Counted from the stretch's first letter, positions 9,889 to 22,129 are shown. The stretch is DNA of 53,714 bases from Betaproteobacteria bacterium (GCA_013287275.1 JABDED010000013.1:1-53714), one strand, 5' to 3'. Notes: generated from the sequence alone by a model not told the origin. Program-made: numbers and translations.

Positions 9889-9917
9889 CTGCACCATTTT
9901 TGATTTTTGACTATAAT
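9889..9917 (+). promoter_or_regulatory. Candidate porin promoter
   Basis: A perfect TATAAT at 9912-9917 with a poor -35 at 17 bp (CTGCAC, 9889-9894). A strong -10 with a weak -35 would fit an activator-dependent promoter. The start point would be near 9924. Nothing better is visible in the region; position is inferred. Confidence 0.4.
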
Positions 9918-10184
9918 GCGAAGCCGTTTGCTTAAAGTCTCTGATAATTTTGTTATATGTTAATGAGATTTCGTTAGTGTATTTTTTTAACGACATCTGT
10001 CAGAGTGCTTGGGCGCGCACTGGACAATTCATCAAGTTGTCACTTTCGGCAGGTATAGTGGAAGTCGTCGTTGGGTCTGTAATCCGGATTCAAGGCTTTT
10101 GAGACCTGCAAATATATCGATGTCGATTACGCAATAATGTTTTCGGCATGAACCAAATTTCAATTTTCTTTTTGGAATCTATAA

Positions 10185-11192
10185 ATGAAAAAATCACTAC
10201 TCGCAGTTGCCTTGTTAGGCGCATTTTCCGGTGCAGCTTTTGCACAGTCTTCCGTAACAGTCTACGGTATAGTCGATGCCGGTATCTCCCGCGATGACAA
10301 CGGCGGCCCTGCCGGCGCGAAATTGGGTCAAGACAGCGGCCTGCAAAGCGGTTCCCGTCTGGGTTTCAAGGGTACTGAAGATCTGGGCGGCGGTTTGAAA
10401 GCCAACTTCGTCTTGGAAAGCGGCATCAAAGAAGATACAGGCACTTACGATCAAGGTGGTCTGGCATTCGGTCGTCAAGCTTACGTTGGTTTGTCCGGTG
10501 ACTTCGGCGCCGTGAACCTGGGCCGTCAAAAGTCCATCACTTACTCCATCGGCGAAGCAGTTGACCCATTCGCAATCGGCCTGGCTGGCGATATGAACCG
10601 CTTGTTCAAGACTTCTACACGTCGTGACAACGCAGTTACCTACACAACGACTAACCTGAACGGTTTCGTCGGTAGCGCTCAATACGCGTTCGGTGAAGTT
10701 GCTGGTAATAACACTGCAAACCGCACAGTAGGTTTGTCTGGCACTTACTCTGCCGGCCCACTGTTTGCTGCACTGGCATACGAAAAAGTCAACGACGCAA
10801 ACGGCAATGACGCTGTTGGCGGCAAAAAAGTATTCGTAGGCGGTACTTACAATTTCGACGTAGTAAAAGCACATGCTGCTTACGAAACTATCAAAGGTTC
10901 CGTTAGCGCAACCAACCTGACTGAAACAGAACAACGCCTCTGGATGATCGGTGCAACTGTACCGTTCGGCGCAAGCGCTTTCCTGATCGACTACACACGT
11001 CTGAAAGACCAAAACGTTTCCAATGCTGATGCTAACCAGATCGCTCTGGGTTACACATATGCTTTGTCCAAGCGTACTAACCTGTACACATCGTATTCCC
11101 GTACAGCTAACGACAGCAAAGTTGCTTACAATGCTGGCGCAAACGGCGCGACAGACAAGTTCTTCAACTTCGGTATCCGTCACCTGTTCTGA
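10185..11192 (+). CDS. General trimeric porin (Gram-negative beta-barrel, Burkholderiales type)
   Basis: A 335-residue outer-membrane porin for passive uptake of small solutes. The signal peptide MKKSLLAVALLGAFSGAAFA ends in AFA before QSSVTVYGIVDAG, the standard first strand of betaproteobacterial porins. The interior has the LGFKGTEDLGGGLKA block, and the protein ends NFGIRHLF, with the terminal Phe recognised by the BAM machinery. Codon choice is strongly biased (GCT, GGT, GGC, CGT, AAC and others), unlike the neighbours, which indicates very high expression. A strong terminator follows 40 bp after the stop. The ribosome site is a modest GGAAT before the ATG. Confidence 0.95.
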   Translation: MKKSLLAVALLGAFSGAAFAQSSVTVYGIVDAGISRDDNGGPAGAKLGQDSGLQSGSRLGFKGTEDLGGGLKANFVLESGIKEDTGTYDQGGLAFGRQAYVGLSGDFGAVNLGRQKSITYSIGEAVDPFAIGLAGDMNRLFKTSTRRDNAVTYTTTNLNGFVGSAQYAFGEVAGNNTANRTVGLSGTYSAGPLFAALAYEKVNDANGNDAVGGKKVFVGGTYNFDVVKAHAAYETIKGSVSATNLTETEQRLWMIGATVPFGASAFLIDYTRLKDQNVSNADANQIALGYTYALSKRTNLYTSYSRTANDSKVAYNAGANGATDKFFNFGIRHLF

Positions 11193-11231
11193 TCAATTTC
11201 AGGCCTTTGCCTGAATTAGCTTTAACAGTGT

Positions 11232-11270
11232 AAAAATGGGGCAGCCAGCAATGGCCGCCCCATTTTTTTT
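11232..11270 (+). terminator. Strong rho-independent terminator of the porin
   Basis: 11-bp arms AAAAATGGGGC (11232-11242) and GCCCCATTTTT (11257-11267) with an inner GCC/GGC pair and a run of eight T. The adenines before the stem pair with the T run. It should separate the porin from the kinase genes. Confidence 0.9.
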
Positions 11271-11458
11271 GCCGTCCAGAAATTTTGATGCGCTCAAGAC
11301 TTAATTAATGAATAATATTTGCTGAAATTCTTTCTTTTGCACCATGTTGATATTGAGCGGGAGTATTATTTCAAAATGATCGTATAGCAAGATCAGCCAG
11401 CGACGTACCCATCCACAGCTGAGTTTCAGAATATGCCCAAAGAACAAGAAAATTGCGA

Positions 11459-14943
<3,485 letters not shown>

Positions 14944-14947
<4 letters not shown>

Positions 14948-15831
14948 AAATACTCGTCGCCGATGATGAGCCCATCTCCGTTTTGTATCTGCAGGCAGCC
15001 CTGGAGGACTGGGGCTATCAGGTGATCACCGCCAGCGACGGCAATGCCGCCTGTGAAATCCTGCAGGGCCAGGACGCGCCCATGCTGGCCATCATAGACT
15101 GGATGATGCCCGGCATGGACGGCATCGACGTCTGCCGTGTCGTGCGCGAAAGCGTCAAGGACAGGTATGTTTACATGATCATGCTGACGGGTAAGAGCGA
15201 GACTGAATTCATCGTCGCAGCGATGAATGCCGGCGCCGACGATTTCATCAGCAAGCCTTTCAATATCGATGAGCTGCAGGTCAGGGTCAGGGCGGGCCGC
15301 CGGATTGCCGACCTGGAGCAGAAGTTGCGCCTGAAGGCCAGCCACGATGCTTTGACCGGCCTGTATAACCGCGGCACCATCATAGAAATCCTGCAAAAGG
15401 AATTAACCCGGCATCAAAGGAACAAGCATTCCTTTGCGATTATTTTTGGCGACCTGGATCATTTCAAGCGCATCAATGACGACTATGGCCATCTGGCAGG
15501 CGATGCGGTCCTGCGTGAGGCGGCCAGCAGGATTTCTGCCGTGCTGCGTCCCTACGATTCGCTGGGACGTTACGGCGGGGAAGAGCTGCTGATCGTGCTG
15601 CCCGGCTGCGACGCCAATGAGGCGATAGAAATTGCCGAAAGGGTCAGGCTATCCGTTTGCAGCCATCCGGTCGCTACCGAGGTCGGCGATGTGCCGGCTT
15701 CGCTCAGCATGGGCGTCGCCGTGATTGCCCAGGGCCAGCAGATCAATTTTAACGAATTGATACATCTGGCCGATGCCGCCCTCTATATTGCCAAGGACAA
15801 GGGCCGGAACCGGGTAGAACTGGCGATTTGA
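14944..15831 (+). CDS. Response regulator with diguanylate cyclase output (REC-GGDEF)
   Basis: A 295-residue cytoplasmic regulator predicted to make cyclic di-GMP from GTP on phosphorylation. REC (1-120) has the acidic pair in ILVADDEP, phospho-Asp in IIDWMMPGMDG, Thr in MLTGKSE and Lys in ISKPFNIDE, all intact. The GGDEF domain (130-295) has RYGGEELLIVLPG, an active GGEEL version. RPYD lies five residues before it, the RxxD inhibitory site, so product feedback is expected. ATGA overlap with the upstream kinase suggests translational coupling and a kinase-cyclase pair. The TPR-kinase at 16001 is another possible phosphodonor. Confidence 0.94.
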
Positions 15832-16000
15832 CGACCGCCTGAACTGGGCGGACTCTGTGTAGAGAGCGGTATTCCTTATGGCAACAATAGCATAGACCGG
15901 CAAGCGGTAGAGGCTGTACTATGTAATTATTCCGATGCAATTATTGGAATTTTCCGCTCAATTGACTCCTGTATTGACAGCCTTCGAGGCGCGCAGATAA

Positions 16001-18817
16001 ATGGAAATGTTCATTACCAATGAGGATGTAGTCCAATTGGAAGGGGCATTGCCTGTCTCGCAGGATGCTGCACGCCTGCCCGGACTGGTGGCGCTCGCCT
16101 GGCATTTGCGCCAGCGCGATACCCGCAGGGCGGTGCTGCTGGCCGCCGAAGCCGATGCCTTGCTGGCCAGGTCCGGATTGCCGGAACCGCAGCAGCGCGG
16201 CGTCAAGGCCAGGTTGGCGCTGGTGCATGGCGAAGCCAAATGGCTGTTCGGCGAGCTGGAGGATGCGCAAAACATGGCTGAGCAGGCCGTGCTGGAATTT
16301 AGCCGGCTGGGGGATTTGACCGGCAGCGCCGATGCGCATTTCTTGCTGGGTTCCGTCATCCTTAGCCGTGGCAATCCACCGCGCGTAGTCAGTGAAATGG
16401 AAGCGGCGGCGGCCTGTGCCCGCGAAGCCGGCGACAAGGTGCGCGAAGAACTGGCCGAAGGCGGACTGGCTTTCAATGCGGCGGTAAAGGATGTGCATGA
16501 TGCTGCAGCCCGCTGGGGCCAGCGCTTCGACGTGGACCGGCCGGATCTCAGCCTCGCGCTGGAAGTCAGCGTGCATGAATTCCTGTCCCAGATTGCCGGC
16601 CTGTCCGGTGATTTTGGCAAGTCGCTGACGCACGGCATGCGGGCCTACGAGGCAGCGCTGGCCACTGGGCAAATCCGCCGCGCGATCCACACCGCGGCCA
16701 ATGTCGGCGATGCCTTTAATAGCTTGAATGATCACCAGGAAGCGCTGGTGTGGATGCAGCGCAGCCACGACCTGGCGCGACCCACCGGGTGGCCGGCCAG
16801 CATAGGCTTGTGCCTGACCCAGATGGCGGAAACCCTGCGCCGTCTGGGGCGCCTGGCCCCCGCCCGCGAATTGCTGGAAGAAGCCCTGTTCCTGCTGACG
16901 CCGCTGTCGGGTTCGCGCAACTATCTGATGGCGCTCAGGTATCAGGGGGACCTGGCGCTGGACAGCGGCGATTTTGAACTGGCGCTGAGCAGCTTCCAGC
17001 AGTTGCAGCAGCGTGCCGATGCATTGTCCCAGGCGGATTTCCAGGTCGGCTCCCGGCGCGGCCTGGCGCACGCCTTGTCGGAAATGGATCACGCCGGACA
17101 GGCGCTGGCGACGGCGCAGGAAGCGTTGACGCTGGCACAGCGCAGCAAAGATAACTACCGGCAGATCGATGTGCTGAAAGTGCTGGCGGCGATTCATGCC
17201 CGCCATCAGTTGCCGCCGCCCGAACAGATGAATGAAGCCAGTGCGCCTTTATATTATTTGCAACAGGCTTTGGACGTCGCCGCAGTCATCAAGGGCTATA
17301 CCATACCGGGCACGCTGCTCGACGCCGTCGCCGACGCGCATGCAGCGCTGGGCGACTTCAAGGAAGCCTTTGTCGTCGGCCGGCTGGCGATTGCGGCACG
17401 CGACAAAACCCATAACCAGGAAGCCAGCAACCGCGCCACAGCCATGCAGGTCAGCCACCAGACCGAACGCATGCGCGCCGAAGGCGAATACCACAGGCAG
17501 CTGGCCATCGCTGAAGCACAACGGGCCGAGGTCTTGCAGCAAACCAGCGCCAGCCTGGAAAGGCTGGGAGCGATAGGGCAGGAAATCACCGCCAACCTCG
17601 ACCTTGCCGCCGTATTCCATGCCTTGAACCGGCATGTGCACGGCTTGCTGCACGTGACCTCGTTTGTCATCTACCTGATGGACACCGACCGGCAGAGCAT
17701 CACCTCGGCGTTCAGCATAGAAAACGGCGTTGCCATTCCGCCCAACAGCGTATCCCTGGCCGACCTCAACTCCAATTCTGCGCGCTGCGTGCGCGAGCAG
17801 AAAGAGATCATGATAGAGATAGAGCCTGGAGAGGCGAATCCCAACCTGGTGCCCGGTACCGAAGTGACCCTGAGCCTGCTGTTTGCGCCGCTGACGATCG
17901 CTGACCGCGTGTTGGGGGTAATGACGATACAGTCGTCCGAGCAGCACGCCTACGGCGAGCGCGAACGCCTGATTTTTCGCACACTGTGTGCATACGGCGC
18001 GATCGCGGTGGACAATGCCAACGCTTATCGACTGCTGAAGGAGACCCAGGCGCAACTGGTGGCGCAGGAAAAACTGGCGGCGCTGGGTTCGCTGGTGGCC
18101 GGCGTCGCCCATGAGCTGAACACGCCGATAGGCAATTGCCTGCTGGTCGCCAGCACGCTGGCGGAAAATACCAAGCAATTGGTATCCAAGCTGGAAGGGC
18201 AGGGACTCAAGCGCTCCGACCTGAACAACTATTGCGCCGATGCCCAGACCTCGTCGGCGATCCTGATGCGCGGCCTGACCAGCGCCGCCACTCTGGTCAG
18301 CAGCTTCAAGCAAGTGGCGGTGGACCGCACGTCGGAGCAGCGCCGCGTGTATGACCTGCAGCAGGTCGTGCAGGAAATTATCGCCACGCTAAACCTGCGC
18401 ATAGGTCATTCCGGCCAGAGCATATCGCTGGATATCCCTGCAAACATTGCAATGGACAGCTATCCCGGCTCGCTGGGCCAGGTCATTACCAATCTGATCG
18501 ACAATGCGCTGCTGCATGCGTTCGACGACAGCAGGTCCGGCCGCATGTGGCTGTCGGCCAGGATGACGGACGCCGACCGCGTGAAGATAGAGTTTAGGGA
18601 CAATGGCGTCGGCATCCCGCAAGAAAACCTGAAGCGCATCTTCGACCCCTTCTTTACGACCAAGCTGGGGCAGGGCGGCAGCGGCCTGGGCCTTAACATC
18701 TGCTACAACATTGTCACGTCGATCTTGAACGGCGATATCAGCGTGCAAAGCGAGCTAGGTGTCGGCAGCACATTTACTGTCGAGTTGCCGCTGAAGGTAA
18801 AGGAAAAGCGGGACTAG
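16001..18817 (+). CDS. Soluble TPR-GAF sensor histidine kinase
   Basis: A 938-residue kinase with no signal peptide or membrane segment. Residues about 1-480 form tetratricopeptide-like helical pairs (for example LVWMQRSHDLARPTGW, ALVHGEAKWLFGELEDAQN). A coiled-coil stretch (485-520) leads to a GAF domain (520-680), then HisKA with His about 704 in LGSLVAGVAHELNTPIG, and a HATPase with NLIDNALLHAF, RDNGVGIP and GSGLGLNI. No receiver is fused, so it must signal to a separate regulator; the REC-GGDEF protein 169 bp upstream is the nearest. The TPR part suggests a protein or peptide partner as input; the GAF ligand is unknown. The downstream gene is on the opposite strand. Confidence 0.88.
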   Translation: MEMFITNEDVVQLEGALPVSQDAARLPGLVALAWHLRQRDTRRAVLLAAEADALLARSGLPEPQQRGVKARLALVHGEAKWLFGELEDAQNMAEQAVLEFSRLGDLTGSADAHFLLGSVILSRGNPPRVVSEMEAAAACAREAGDKVREELAEGGLAFNAAVKDVHDAAARWGQRFDVDRPDLSLALEVSVHEFLSQIAGLSGDFGKSLTHGMRAYEAALATGQIRRAIHTAANVGDAFNSLNDHQEALVWMQRSHDLARPTGWPASIGLCLTQMAETLRRLGRLAPARELLEEALFLLTPLSGSRNYLMALRYQGDLALDSGDFELALSSFQQLQQRADALSQADFQVGSRRGLAHALSEMDHAGQALATAQEALTLAQRSKDNYRQIDVLKVLAAIHARHQLPPPEQMNEASAPLYYLQQALDVAAVIKGYTIPGTLLDAVADAHAALGDFKEAFVVGRLAIAARDKTHNQEASNRATAMQVSHQTERMRAEGEYHRQLAIAEAQRAEVLQQTSASLERLGAIGQEITANLDLAAVFHALNRHVHGLLHVTSFVIYLMDTDRQSITSAFSIENGVAIPPNSVSLADLNSNSARCVREQKEIMIEIEPGEANPNLVPGTEVTLSLLFAPLTIADRVLGVMTIQSSEQHAYGERERLIFRTLCAYGAIAVDNANAYRLLKETQAQLVAQEKLAALGSLVAGVAHELNTPIGNCLLVASTLAENTKQLVSKLEGQGLKRSDLNNYCADAQTSSAILMRGLTSAATLVSSFKQVAVDRTSEQRRVYDLQQVVQEIIATLNLRIGHSGQSISLDIPANIAMDSYPGSLGQVITNLIDNALLHAFDDSRSGRMWLSARMTDADRVKIEFRDNGVGIPQENLKRIFDPFFTTKLGQGGSGLGLNICYNIVTSILNGDISVQSELGVGSTFTVELPLKVKEKRD

Positions 18818-18860
18818 ATGCGCAGGACCACCCGGCTCGCCGTGGCCGCTTCAGCCAGGA

Positions 18861-19448
18861 CTATTTTTCCGGCGGCGTGCGGTCGCTGTCTTTTGTGATT
18901 GCGCGCTGCAGGAATTGCCTACTGGCCTGGATCACCTCTTGCTGCGTTTCTTCATTCGCCATGGCCCGTGCCAGCAGCAGCGAACCGACGCACTGGGCGA
19001 TGAAACCCCAGGCTGCCGTATCGTCGCCAAGTCTCTTGGCCAGCATGTTCCTGGCATCCAGCATCTGCTGTTCGCACATGTCCTTGACGCCGGCATCTGC
19101 GCGGGCAATCTCCGCCCCCAGCGCCGGCAGCACGCAGCCTGCCTCAGGATGCCGGACATGGCTCATGGTCAGGTAGCGGTTGGATTCATGGTGCAGCCAT
19201 GCCGCAAGATCCTGGTGCGGATTGCCGACCAGCATCTGTATGCTGTCCTGCAGTTCGGCTTCCACGACGGCCTTGAATAATTCGTTTTTTGATGAAAAAT
19301 GGCTATAGAAGGCGCCGCTGGTCACGCCGGCGGCATGCATCAGGCCGTCCACTCCGACAGCAGCAAACCCTTTTTTCTTGGTTTCTGCGCCGGCCACGGC
19401 CAACAGATGCTTTTTCATCGTGGTTTTATGTTCGGGGCTATATCGCAT
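18861..19448 (-). CDS. TetR-family transcriptional repressor
   Basis: A 195-residue regulator. The N-terminal helix-turn-helix (FAAVGVDGLMHAAGVTSGAF, then YSHFSSKNELF) is the standard TetR DNA-binding block; the C-terminal part is a ligand domain with several helices. The open frame extends to a TTG at 19463, but the ATG at 19448 has AGGAAA in front and starts MRYSPEHK. It is divergent from the SDR operon, and the 95-bp gap holds a near-perfect palindrome (19494-19520), so it most likely represses that operon and itself. The sequence resembles the TetR group that controls reductases for electrophiles or quinones, but the effector is not known. Confidence 0.92.
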   Translation of the reverse strand: MRYSPEHKTTMKKHLLAVAGAETKKKGFAAVGVDGLMHAAGVTSGAFYSHFSSKNELFKAVVEAELQDSIQMLVGNPHQDLAAWLHHESNRYLTMSHVRHPEAGCVLPALGAEIARADAGVKDMCEQQMLDARNMLAKRLGDDTAAWGFIAQCVGSLLLARAMANEETQQEVIQASRQFLQRAITKDSDRTPPEK

Positions 19449-19470
19449 GATTTTCCTGGCCAAAATGTGC

Positions 19471-19499
19471 TTGACATGCCTTAAATCATAGCATAACGT
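19471..19499 (+). promoter_or_regulatory. Promoter of the SDR-isomerase-HD operon
   Basis: A perfect -35 TTGACA (19471-19476), a 17-bp spacer and a weak -10 TAACGT (19494-19499) that lies inside the left arm of the TetR-type operator. Binding of the repressor would block RNA polymerase directly. The leader would be about 38 nt with a strong GGAGGAG ribosome site before the ATG at 19544. Confidence 0.55.
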
Positions 19500-19520
19500 T
19501 CGTTACAGTAACGATCGTTA
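19494..19520. promoter_or_regulatory. Probable TetR operator
   Basis: Left arm TAACGTTCGTTA (19494-19505) and right arm TAACGATCGTTA (19509-19520), spacer CAG. The arms match at 11 of 12 positions as an inverted repeat, and the right arm is itself a perfect palindrome, so two overlapping dimer sites are possible. It sits between the divergent TetR and SDR genes. Assignment to that TetR is inferred from position. Confidence 0.8.
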
Positions 19521-19543
19521 TTTAAAAATATGGAGGAGATACC

Positions 19544-20290
19544 ATGTCCGAGCAGTCAGTAGCACAGAACAAGGGAGCGGCGCTGGTCATAGGCGCCGGC
19601 GACGCCACCGGCGGCGCGATCGCCAAGCGTTTTGCCAGCGGCGGCCTGATCGCCTGCGCCACGCGGCGCAATAGCGACAAATTGCAGCCCCTGATCGATG
19701 AAATCATTGCCGCCGGCGGCCAAGCCTATGGCTTTGCGTCCGATGCCCGCAAGGAAGAAGAAGTTATTGCGCTGGTGGAGCAGATAGAGCGCGACATCGC
19801 CCCGATAGAGGTGATGGTCTTCAATATCGGCGCCAATGTGCCGTGCAGCATCCTGGACGAGACTGCCCGCAAGTATTTCAAGATCTGGGAAATGGCCTGC
19901 CTGGGCGGCTTCCTGGTCGGGCGCGAAGTGGCCAAGAGGATGGTGGCCAGGGGCCGGGGCACCATCCTGTTTACCGGCGCCACCGCCGGCCTGCGCGGCT
20001 CCGCCAATTTTGCCGCCTTTGCCGGCGCCAAGCATGCGTTGCGGGCACTGGCCCAAAGCATGGCCCGCGAACTGGGGCCGCGCAATATCCACGTCGCCCA
20101 CGTGGTCGTTGACGGCGCGATTGATACAGAATTCATCCGCGACAATTTCCCCGAGCGTTATGCGCTGAAAGAACAGGACGGCATCCTCAATCCGGAACAT
20201 ATCGCCGAAAATTACTGGTATCTGCACACCCAGCCCAAGGATGCGTGGACACATGAGCTGGATCTGCGCCCCTGGATGGAACGCTGGTAA
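19544..20290 (+). CDS. SDR-family protein with Phe in place of the catalytic Tyr
   Basis: A 248-residue Rossmann-fold protein of the short-chain dehydrogenase family. The cofactor motif is shifted: LVIGAGDATGGAIAKRF in place of TGxxxGIG. The NIGAN block corresponds to NNAG. The catalytic YxxxK reads FAGAK (in NFAAFAGAKHALRALAQ), and the serine block reads FTGATAGLRG. Tyr and probably Ser are therefore replaced, while the Lys stays. Such SDRs exist as a recognisable subgroup, but their reaction is unclear to me; it may act without the normal proton relay or bind cofactor only. It has a strong ribosome site (GGAGGAG) and is followed after 36 bp by the isomerase paralogue. It is probably repressed by the divergent TetR. 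Confidence 0.88.
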   Translation: MSEQSVAQNKGAALVIGAGDATGGAIAKRFASGGLIACATRRNSDKLQPLIDEIIAAGGQAYGFASDARKEEEVIALVEQIERDIAPIEVMVFNIGANVPCSILDETARKYFKIWEMACLGGFLVGREVAKRMVARGRGTILFTGATAGLRGSANFAAFAGAKHALRALAQSMARELGPRNIHVAHVVVDGAIDTEFIRDNFPERYALKEQDGILNPEHIAENYWYLHTQPKDAWTHELDLRPWMERW

Positions 20291-20326
20291 GCAGTCGAAG
20301 CAGGAAAAACAGAAAAAGGAGACAAG

Positions 20327-20926
20327 ATGAGCAAGCAAATTGAATTTTATTACGACTTCGGTAGCCCCTACACCTACCTGGCCTATCACCGGTTGCCGGT
20401 CATCGCCGCCAGGCACGGCGCCGAGATCATCTGGAAACCGGTGCTACTGGGCGGCATCTTCCAGGCCACCGGCAACCACAGCCCGGCCGAGATTCCGCTG
20501 AAGGCTATCCACTCGCAGCTGGATTTGCGCCGCTGGGCGGACAGATTTGGCGTCAGCTTCACGATGAACCCGTATTTCCCCATCAACACGCTGACCCTGA
20601 TGCGCGGTGCGACCGGCATGCAGTTGCGCGGTAAAAAAGAATTCGATGCCTATAATGCGGCGATCTTCAGTGCGATGTTCGAGCAACCGAAAAACCTGAA
20701 CGATCCGGCGCAACTGGCAGCCGTATTGGCCGCAGCCGGTTTCGAGGCGGCCGATTTCATGGCGATGGTCGGCAATCCCGAGATCAAGGAGCTGCTGAAA
20801 AAAAATACCGAGCAGGCGGTACAGCGCCAGATCTTCGGCGTTCCCAGTTTCTTCGTCGGCGAAGAGTTTTACTGGGGCCAGGACAGGCTGGATTTTGTCG
20901 AAGAGGCGCTGGAAAAATCAGCTTGA
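20327..20926 (+). CDS. 2-hydroxychromene-2-carboxylate isomerase family protein (paralogue)
   Basis: A 199-residue DsbA-fold, kappa-GST-like protein. Motifs: YYDFGSPYTYLAYHRL near the N-terminus with the glutathione-binding Ser, VLLGGIFQATGNHSPAE, PYFPINTLTLMRGA, and the C-terminal GVPSFFVGEEFYWGQDRLDF. These blocks match true HCCA isomerases better than the copy at 4675 does, which has APQSPWSYL and lacks the GGIFQATGN block. It is preceded by AAAAAGGAGAC. Position after the SDR gene, under the same operator, suggests a glutathione-dependent degradation or detoxification step on an aromatic or electrophilic compound. The substrate is not determined. Confidence 0.88.
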   Translation: MSKQIEFYYDFGSPYTYLAYHRLPVIAARHGAEIIWKPVLLGGIFQATGNHSPAEIPLKAIHSQLDLRRWADRFGVSFTMNPYFPINTLTLMRGATGMQLRGKKEFDAYNAAIFSAMFEQPKNLNDPAQLAAVLAAAGFEAADFMAMVGNPEIKELLKKNTEQAVQRQIFGVPSFFVGEEFYWGQDRLDFVEEALEKSA

Positions 20927-20966
20927 TACGGTAACATGGGCGACCTGATTAACGATCCCTGTGCCC

Positions 20967-21566
20967 ATGACTTACCGTAACGCGATTGAAGACTATATCC
21001 GGCAGGCGGCGCTGCCTGCCGATAAATTCAGCCACCAGCCCAGGCTGTATGCATTGGCGTGCAGCCTGGCGCAAGCGCAAAGCTATGACGACGATACCCT
21101 GCATGCTGCCGCATGGCTGCACGATCTGGGCGTTTTCATCGGCCACCGGCCGGTGGATCCGGTAGCCCTGGCAGCCTGGGACAATGTGAAATACGCGGTG
21201 GAACAGGTGCCGGCCTTGCTGGAGAAAATGGACTTCCCGCGCCATAAAATCCCCTACGTCGTGCAGGCCGTCAGCGAGCATCTGCCGTCCAAAAATCCCG
21301 GCAGCATCGAAGGCATCTTGCTGCGCGACGCAGATATCCTGGAACAGCTGGGGGCGACAGGCATATTGCGCACCGTCAGCAAGACCGGGCGCGACACGCG
21401 TTTTATCCGGCATCAGGATGCGCTGCGCGCCTTGCACAAAAGCCTGGACGAGTTGCCGACGAAATTACAGCTGGAGTCGTCGCGCCATATCGCACAACAG
21501 CGGGTGGCGCTGATGCGCGCTTTTTTGCAGGCGGCGGAACTGGAAGGGCTGGGCCTGGACTGGTAG
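20967..21566 (+). CDS. HD-domain phosphohydrolase-like protein
   Basis: A 199-residue cytoplasmic protein with the HD metal-binding pattern: His in FSHQPRLYALA, His-Asp in AAAWLHDLGVFIGH, further His in RHKIPYVVQAVSEH, and Asp in LLRDADILEQLG. This order (H...HD...H...D) is typical of the HD superfamily of metal-dependent phosphohydrolases and lyases. The start is either ATG 20967 or GTG 20961; neither has a clear ribosome site. It is the third gene after the TetR operator, 40 bp behind the isomerase, and ends 8 bp from the convergent TssQ-type gene. The substrate is unknown. Confidence 0.82.
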   Translation: MTYRNAIEDYIRQAALPADKFSHQPRLYALACSLAQAQSYDDDTLHAAAWLHDLGVFIGHRPVDPVALAAWDNVKYAVEQVPALLEKMDFPRHKIPYVVQAVSEHLPSKNPGSIEGILLRDADILEQLGATGILRTVSKTGRDTRFIRHQDALRALHKSLDELPTKLQLESSRHIAQQRVALMRAFLQAAELEGLGLDW

Positions 21567-21574
21567 CGGGCAGG

Positions 21575-22129
21575 CTATTTTTTTACCGCATCATCGCCGG
21601 CGGCGGGTTTGGGCGTGGGTTTGTGCGCAGGCGCAGCCGCCTTCTTGGCCGCTGCCGCGACCCTCTTCTTGGCTTGCTCAAACACCGGGGCCCACAATGG
21701 ATGCTGCTTCTCTCCTGGCTCCAGGTCGAAATTGGGATCCATCTTCAGGGCTTTTTCAAACTGCTGCCGGCACAAGGTCTGGCGCGAAGTGACGCAGTAA
21801 GAGAAGGCCATGGTTTTTATTGCGCTCAGCTGCAGGCTCTGGTCGGCTGTCCAGATATCGGTCGATCCGGATAATTTCCTGATCGCGCCGTTGAAGTCTC
21901 CCTTGTCGTACAAATCCTGGCCTTCGGCCAATTCTGCTTGCGCAGGAGGCAGCGGCGCTGCCACAACCGGCGCCGGCGCTGAAGCGCTGGCCGCAGGTTT
22001 ACCGCTGGCTGGCTTGCCACTGGCTGCCGGAGCCGGTTTGGCTTGTTCAGGAAGAACGGCGCAAGCGCTCAATAGCGCTGCGCCGAACACGGCGCCCAGG
22101 AAGGATAGACGGCGAACAGATGTTTTCAT
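21575..22129 (-). CDS. TssQ-family T6SS-associated lipoprotein
   Basis: A 184-residue predicted lipoprotein. The signal MKTSVRRLSFLG continues to lipobox LLSAC (Cys about residue 23), then a Pro/Ala/Lys-rich linker. A TPR-like domain follows (AEGQDLYDKGDFNGAIRKLS; AFSYCVTSRQTLCRQQFEKA; LKMDPNFDLEPGEKQHPLW), and the tail is Ala/Lys-rich. From memory, this domain pattern matches the lipoprotein called TssQ in Burkholderiales type VI secretion clusters, where it accompanies TagH, PpkA and PppA genes. It lies 97 bp behind the kinase gene and is probably the last gene of that unit. Its role in secretion is not well defined. A generic TPR lipoprotein is the alternative. Confidence 0.75.
   Translation of the reverse strand: MKTSVRRLSFLGAVFGAALLSACAVLPEQAKPAPAASGKPASGKPAASASAPAPVVAAPLPPAQAELAEGQDLYDKGDFNGAIRKLSGSTDIWTADQSLQLSAIKTMAFSYCVTSRQTLCRQQFEKALKMDPNFDLEPGEKQHPLWAPVFEQAKKRVAAAAKKAAAPAHKPTPKPAAGDDAVKK

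Larger units (their letters stand above)
9640..10184 (+). promoter_or_regulatory. AT-rich regulatory region ahead of the porin
   Basis: 545 bases without a convincing gene, strikingly richer in A+T than both flanks. A weak 5-bp hairpin (9649-9666) just after the exporter stop could end that transcript. The region holds a perfect 11-bp inverted repeat (9822-9846), a TATAAT box (9912-9917) and several T and A tracts. If that box is used, the porin mRNA has a leader of about 260 nt. Porin genes of enteric bacteria often have complex, AT-rich upstream control regions; which regulators act here cannot be read from the sequence. Confidence 0.6.

Noticed and set aside
10037-10059. TTGTCA and TATAGT boxes closer to the porin
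   Set aside because: Spacing is only 11 bp, too short for a sigma-70 promoter.
10215-11183. 322-codon open frame opposite the porin
   Set aside because: It results from the porin's strong codon bias, which avoids stop codons on the other strand; no ribosome site, signal or domain.
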